Shown: positions 63,022 through 64,000 of the stretch, piece by piece
Layout of the letters: each line of letters starts with the position of its first letter
Position numbering within the stretch: the stretch's first letter is position 1
Assembly: GCF_000399665.1 (NCBI RefSeq)
Contig: NZ_KB976986.1
Coordinates: 2,961,494-3,025,493, forward strand
DNA length: 64,000 nt
Direction: 5' to 3'
Source: Acinetobacter calcoaceticus ANC 3811
GTDB taxonomy: Bacteria; Pseudomonadota; Gammaproteobacteria; Pseudomonadales; Moraxellaceae
Notes under the pieces: generated by a model
Seen by the model: only the letters and a program-made list of their open reading frames with translations
Told to the model about the DNA's origin: nothing
Database searches by the model: none
Position numbers and translations under genes: made by a program

Positions 63022-63274
63022 CTTATTGTATCGAGGTGAGTTAGGGATGCTGTATTTTAAAGACAACTGTCGATGAAAACAAAACATTCCGGATTTTAGT
63101 GAGTCACATTCAATAATTGCATGTATTAAGATAGGCTGGATTTCGCTATTCATCCGAAATTTTCAAAATATTGAACAAGATAGAACACATTTAAAAAAAT
63201 ATGACTAAAATAAAAACAGTTTAAGGTTTGGTTGATTAATGAGCTACTAATAAAACTAGACTAAGGAAAGTCAA

Positions 63275-64000
63275 ATGAAAAAAAGATTGGGGATTGTTAG
63301 TGCAGTATTTTACTGTGCTATGGGAACAGCACATGCGGGACAAAATGTGTGTGTATTTGATTTATTAGGAAAGTCAGGGGAATCCTATAAATTGATGGAA
63401 GAGTGGGCGCTTGCAGCGAAAGAGTGGCAAGCTGATATCACTTTAATTCCATTTCAAGATGAAGCTTTGGTTGACCGTAGGCTGCGTGAGGGTAAATGTG
63501 ATGCCGCTTATATGACCTCCATGCGGGCACGAAATTACAATAAATTTGCAGGTTCGATCGATGCGATTGGTGGGGTCACCAGTAATGCAATTGCCCAAAA
63601 AGCAATTAGCTATGTTTTAGATAAGCGCAATAAACATCGTATGGTAACTGCACAAAATGGAACCAATTACGAGGTCGCCGGGATTGTTCAGATTGGATTG
63701 GCGTATTTATTTGTAAGAGATAAAAGCCTGAATTCAATTGAAAAAGTACGTGGAACTAAGTTTGCTATTTTGCAATATGACGCAGCACAGAAAATTATGG
63801 TTGAAAGCGTTGGTGCAAAACCCATCCCTTCTGAAATTACCGATTTTGTGAAAAAGTTTAATAGTGGCCAAGTCGATGCAATTGCTGCACCAGCGTATGC
63901 TTATAAACCTTTAGAGATTGGTAAAGGAATTGGAACGAATGGGGCAATGTTTACTTTTCCAGTGGTGAATGTCACTGGTGATTTAATTGCGAGAAATGAT
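63275..64000 (+). CDS. Putative solute-binding protein (DUF6091-like), truncated by the window end
   Basis: The first 242 codons of an exported protein. It starts MKKRLGIVSAVFYCAMGTAHA, a signal peptide, preceded by AAGGA. The mature part (CVFDLLGKSGESYKLMEEW, DAAYMTSMRAR, GTKFAILQYDAAQKIMVES) is that of a periplasmic solute-binding fold, similar to proteins annotated as putative solute-binding, DUF6091. The ligand is unknown and the end lies beyond the window. Confidence 0.75.
   Translation, partial: MKKRLGIVSAVFYCAMGTAHAGQNVCVFDLLGKSGESYKLMEEWALAAKEWQADITLIPFQDEALVDRRLREGKCDAAYMTSMRARNYNKFAGSIDAIGGVTSNAIAQKAISYVLDKRNKHRMVTAQNGTNYEVAGIVQIGLAYLFVRDKSLNSIEKVRGTKFAILQYDAAQKIMVESVGAKPIPSEITDFVKKFNSGQVDAIAAPAYAYKPLEIGKGIGTNGAMFTFPVVNVTGDLIARND

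Overview
This window is a chromosomal segment of an Acinetobacter, most likely of the calcoaceticus-baumannii complex. The basis is AT-rich DNA, gene order and protein sequences that match that genus as I know it: rpmH-rnpA-yidD-yidC beside dnaA-dnaN-recF-gyrB, a 16S-Ile-Ala-23S-5S operon, grpE-dnaK, purEK, mpl and an Ssu operon. It carries the chromosomal origin region. The DnaA linker differs from the A. baumannii version I remember, so I do not name a species.

Layout. 1-172 is the tail of argA. 507-5341 is an alkanesulfonate operon with two substrate-binding proteins, SsuD, SsuC and SsuB. Next come a RutR-like regulator, a nucleosidase, a TDT exporter, ribF-ileS-lspA-fkpB, an FMN reductase and an ankyrin protein. 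A complete rRNA operon lies on the minus strand (14504-19856, promoter near 20133-20160). 20278-25294 holds PpiA, an alpha/beta hydrolase, two small lipoproteins, a metallo-beta-lactamase-fold protein with altered metal ligands and a LysR regulator. grpE and dnaK follow, each behind a sigma-32-like promoter. Directly after dnaK is a foreign-looking cassette (28117-29882) with an AvcD-type anti-phage dCTP deaminase and a 60-residue partner ORF, bounded by two identical 32-bp terminator copies. Twin secreted matrixin-like metalloproteases and a lytic transglycosylase lead to purK-purE.

From 36.5 to 48.5 kb are exported and membrane proteins, mpl, a manganese-riboswitch-controlled TerC/Alx protein, a purine catabolism unit (Rieske oxygenase plus guanine deaminase) behind a sigma-54 promoter, hpt, DsbC, and a divergent DmeF efflux pump with its RcnR/CsoR-type repressor. 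mnmE, yidC, yidD, rnpA and rpmH then run leftward away from oriC, and dnaA, dnaN, recF and gyrB run rightward. The right end has a cytochrome b562, a secreted beta-propeller protein, YheS and a truncated solute-binding protein.

The most striking non-coding structure is the gene-free stretch 34010-34710. It contains 14 exact copies of a 12-bp palindrome, TTTRAATTYAAA, plus two near copies, together with four DnaA boxes. The same palindrome occurs four times in the rpmH-dnaA oriC and, by eye, nowhere else in the window as an exact match. This looks like a second origin-like or DnaA-titrating locus. Four parS-like ParB sites scattered over 3.7-56.4 kb also mark this as the origin domain.
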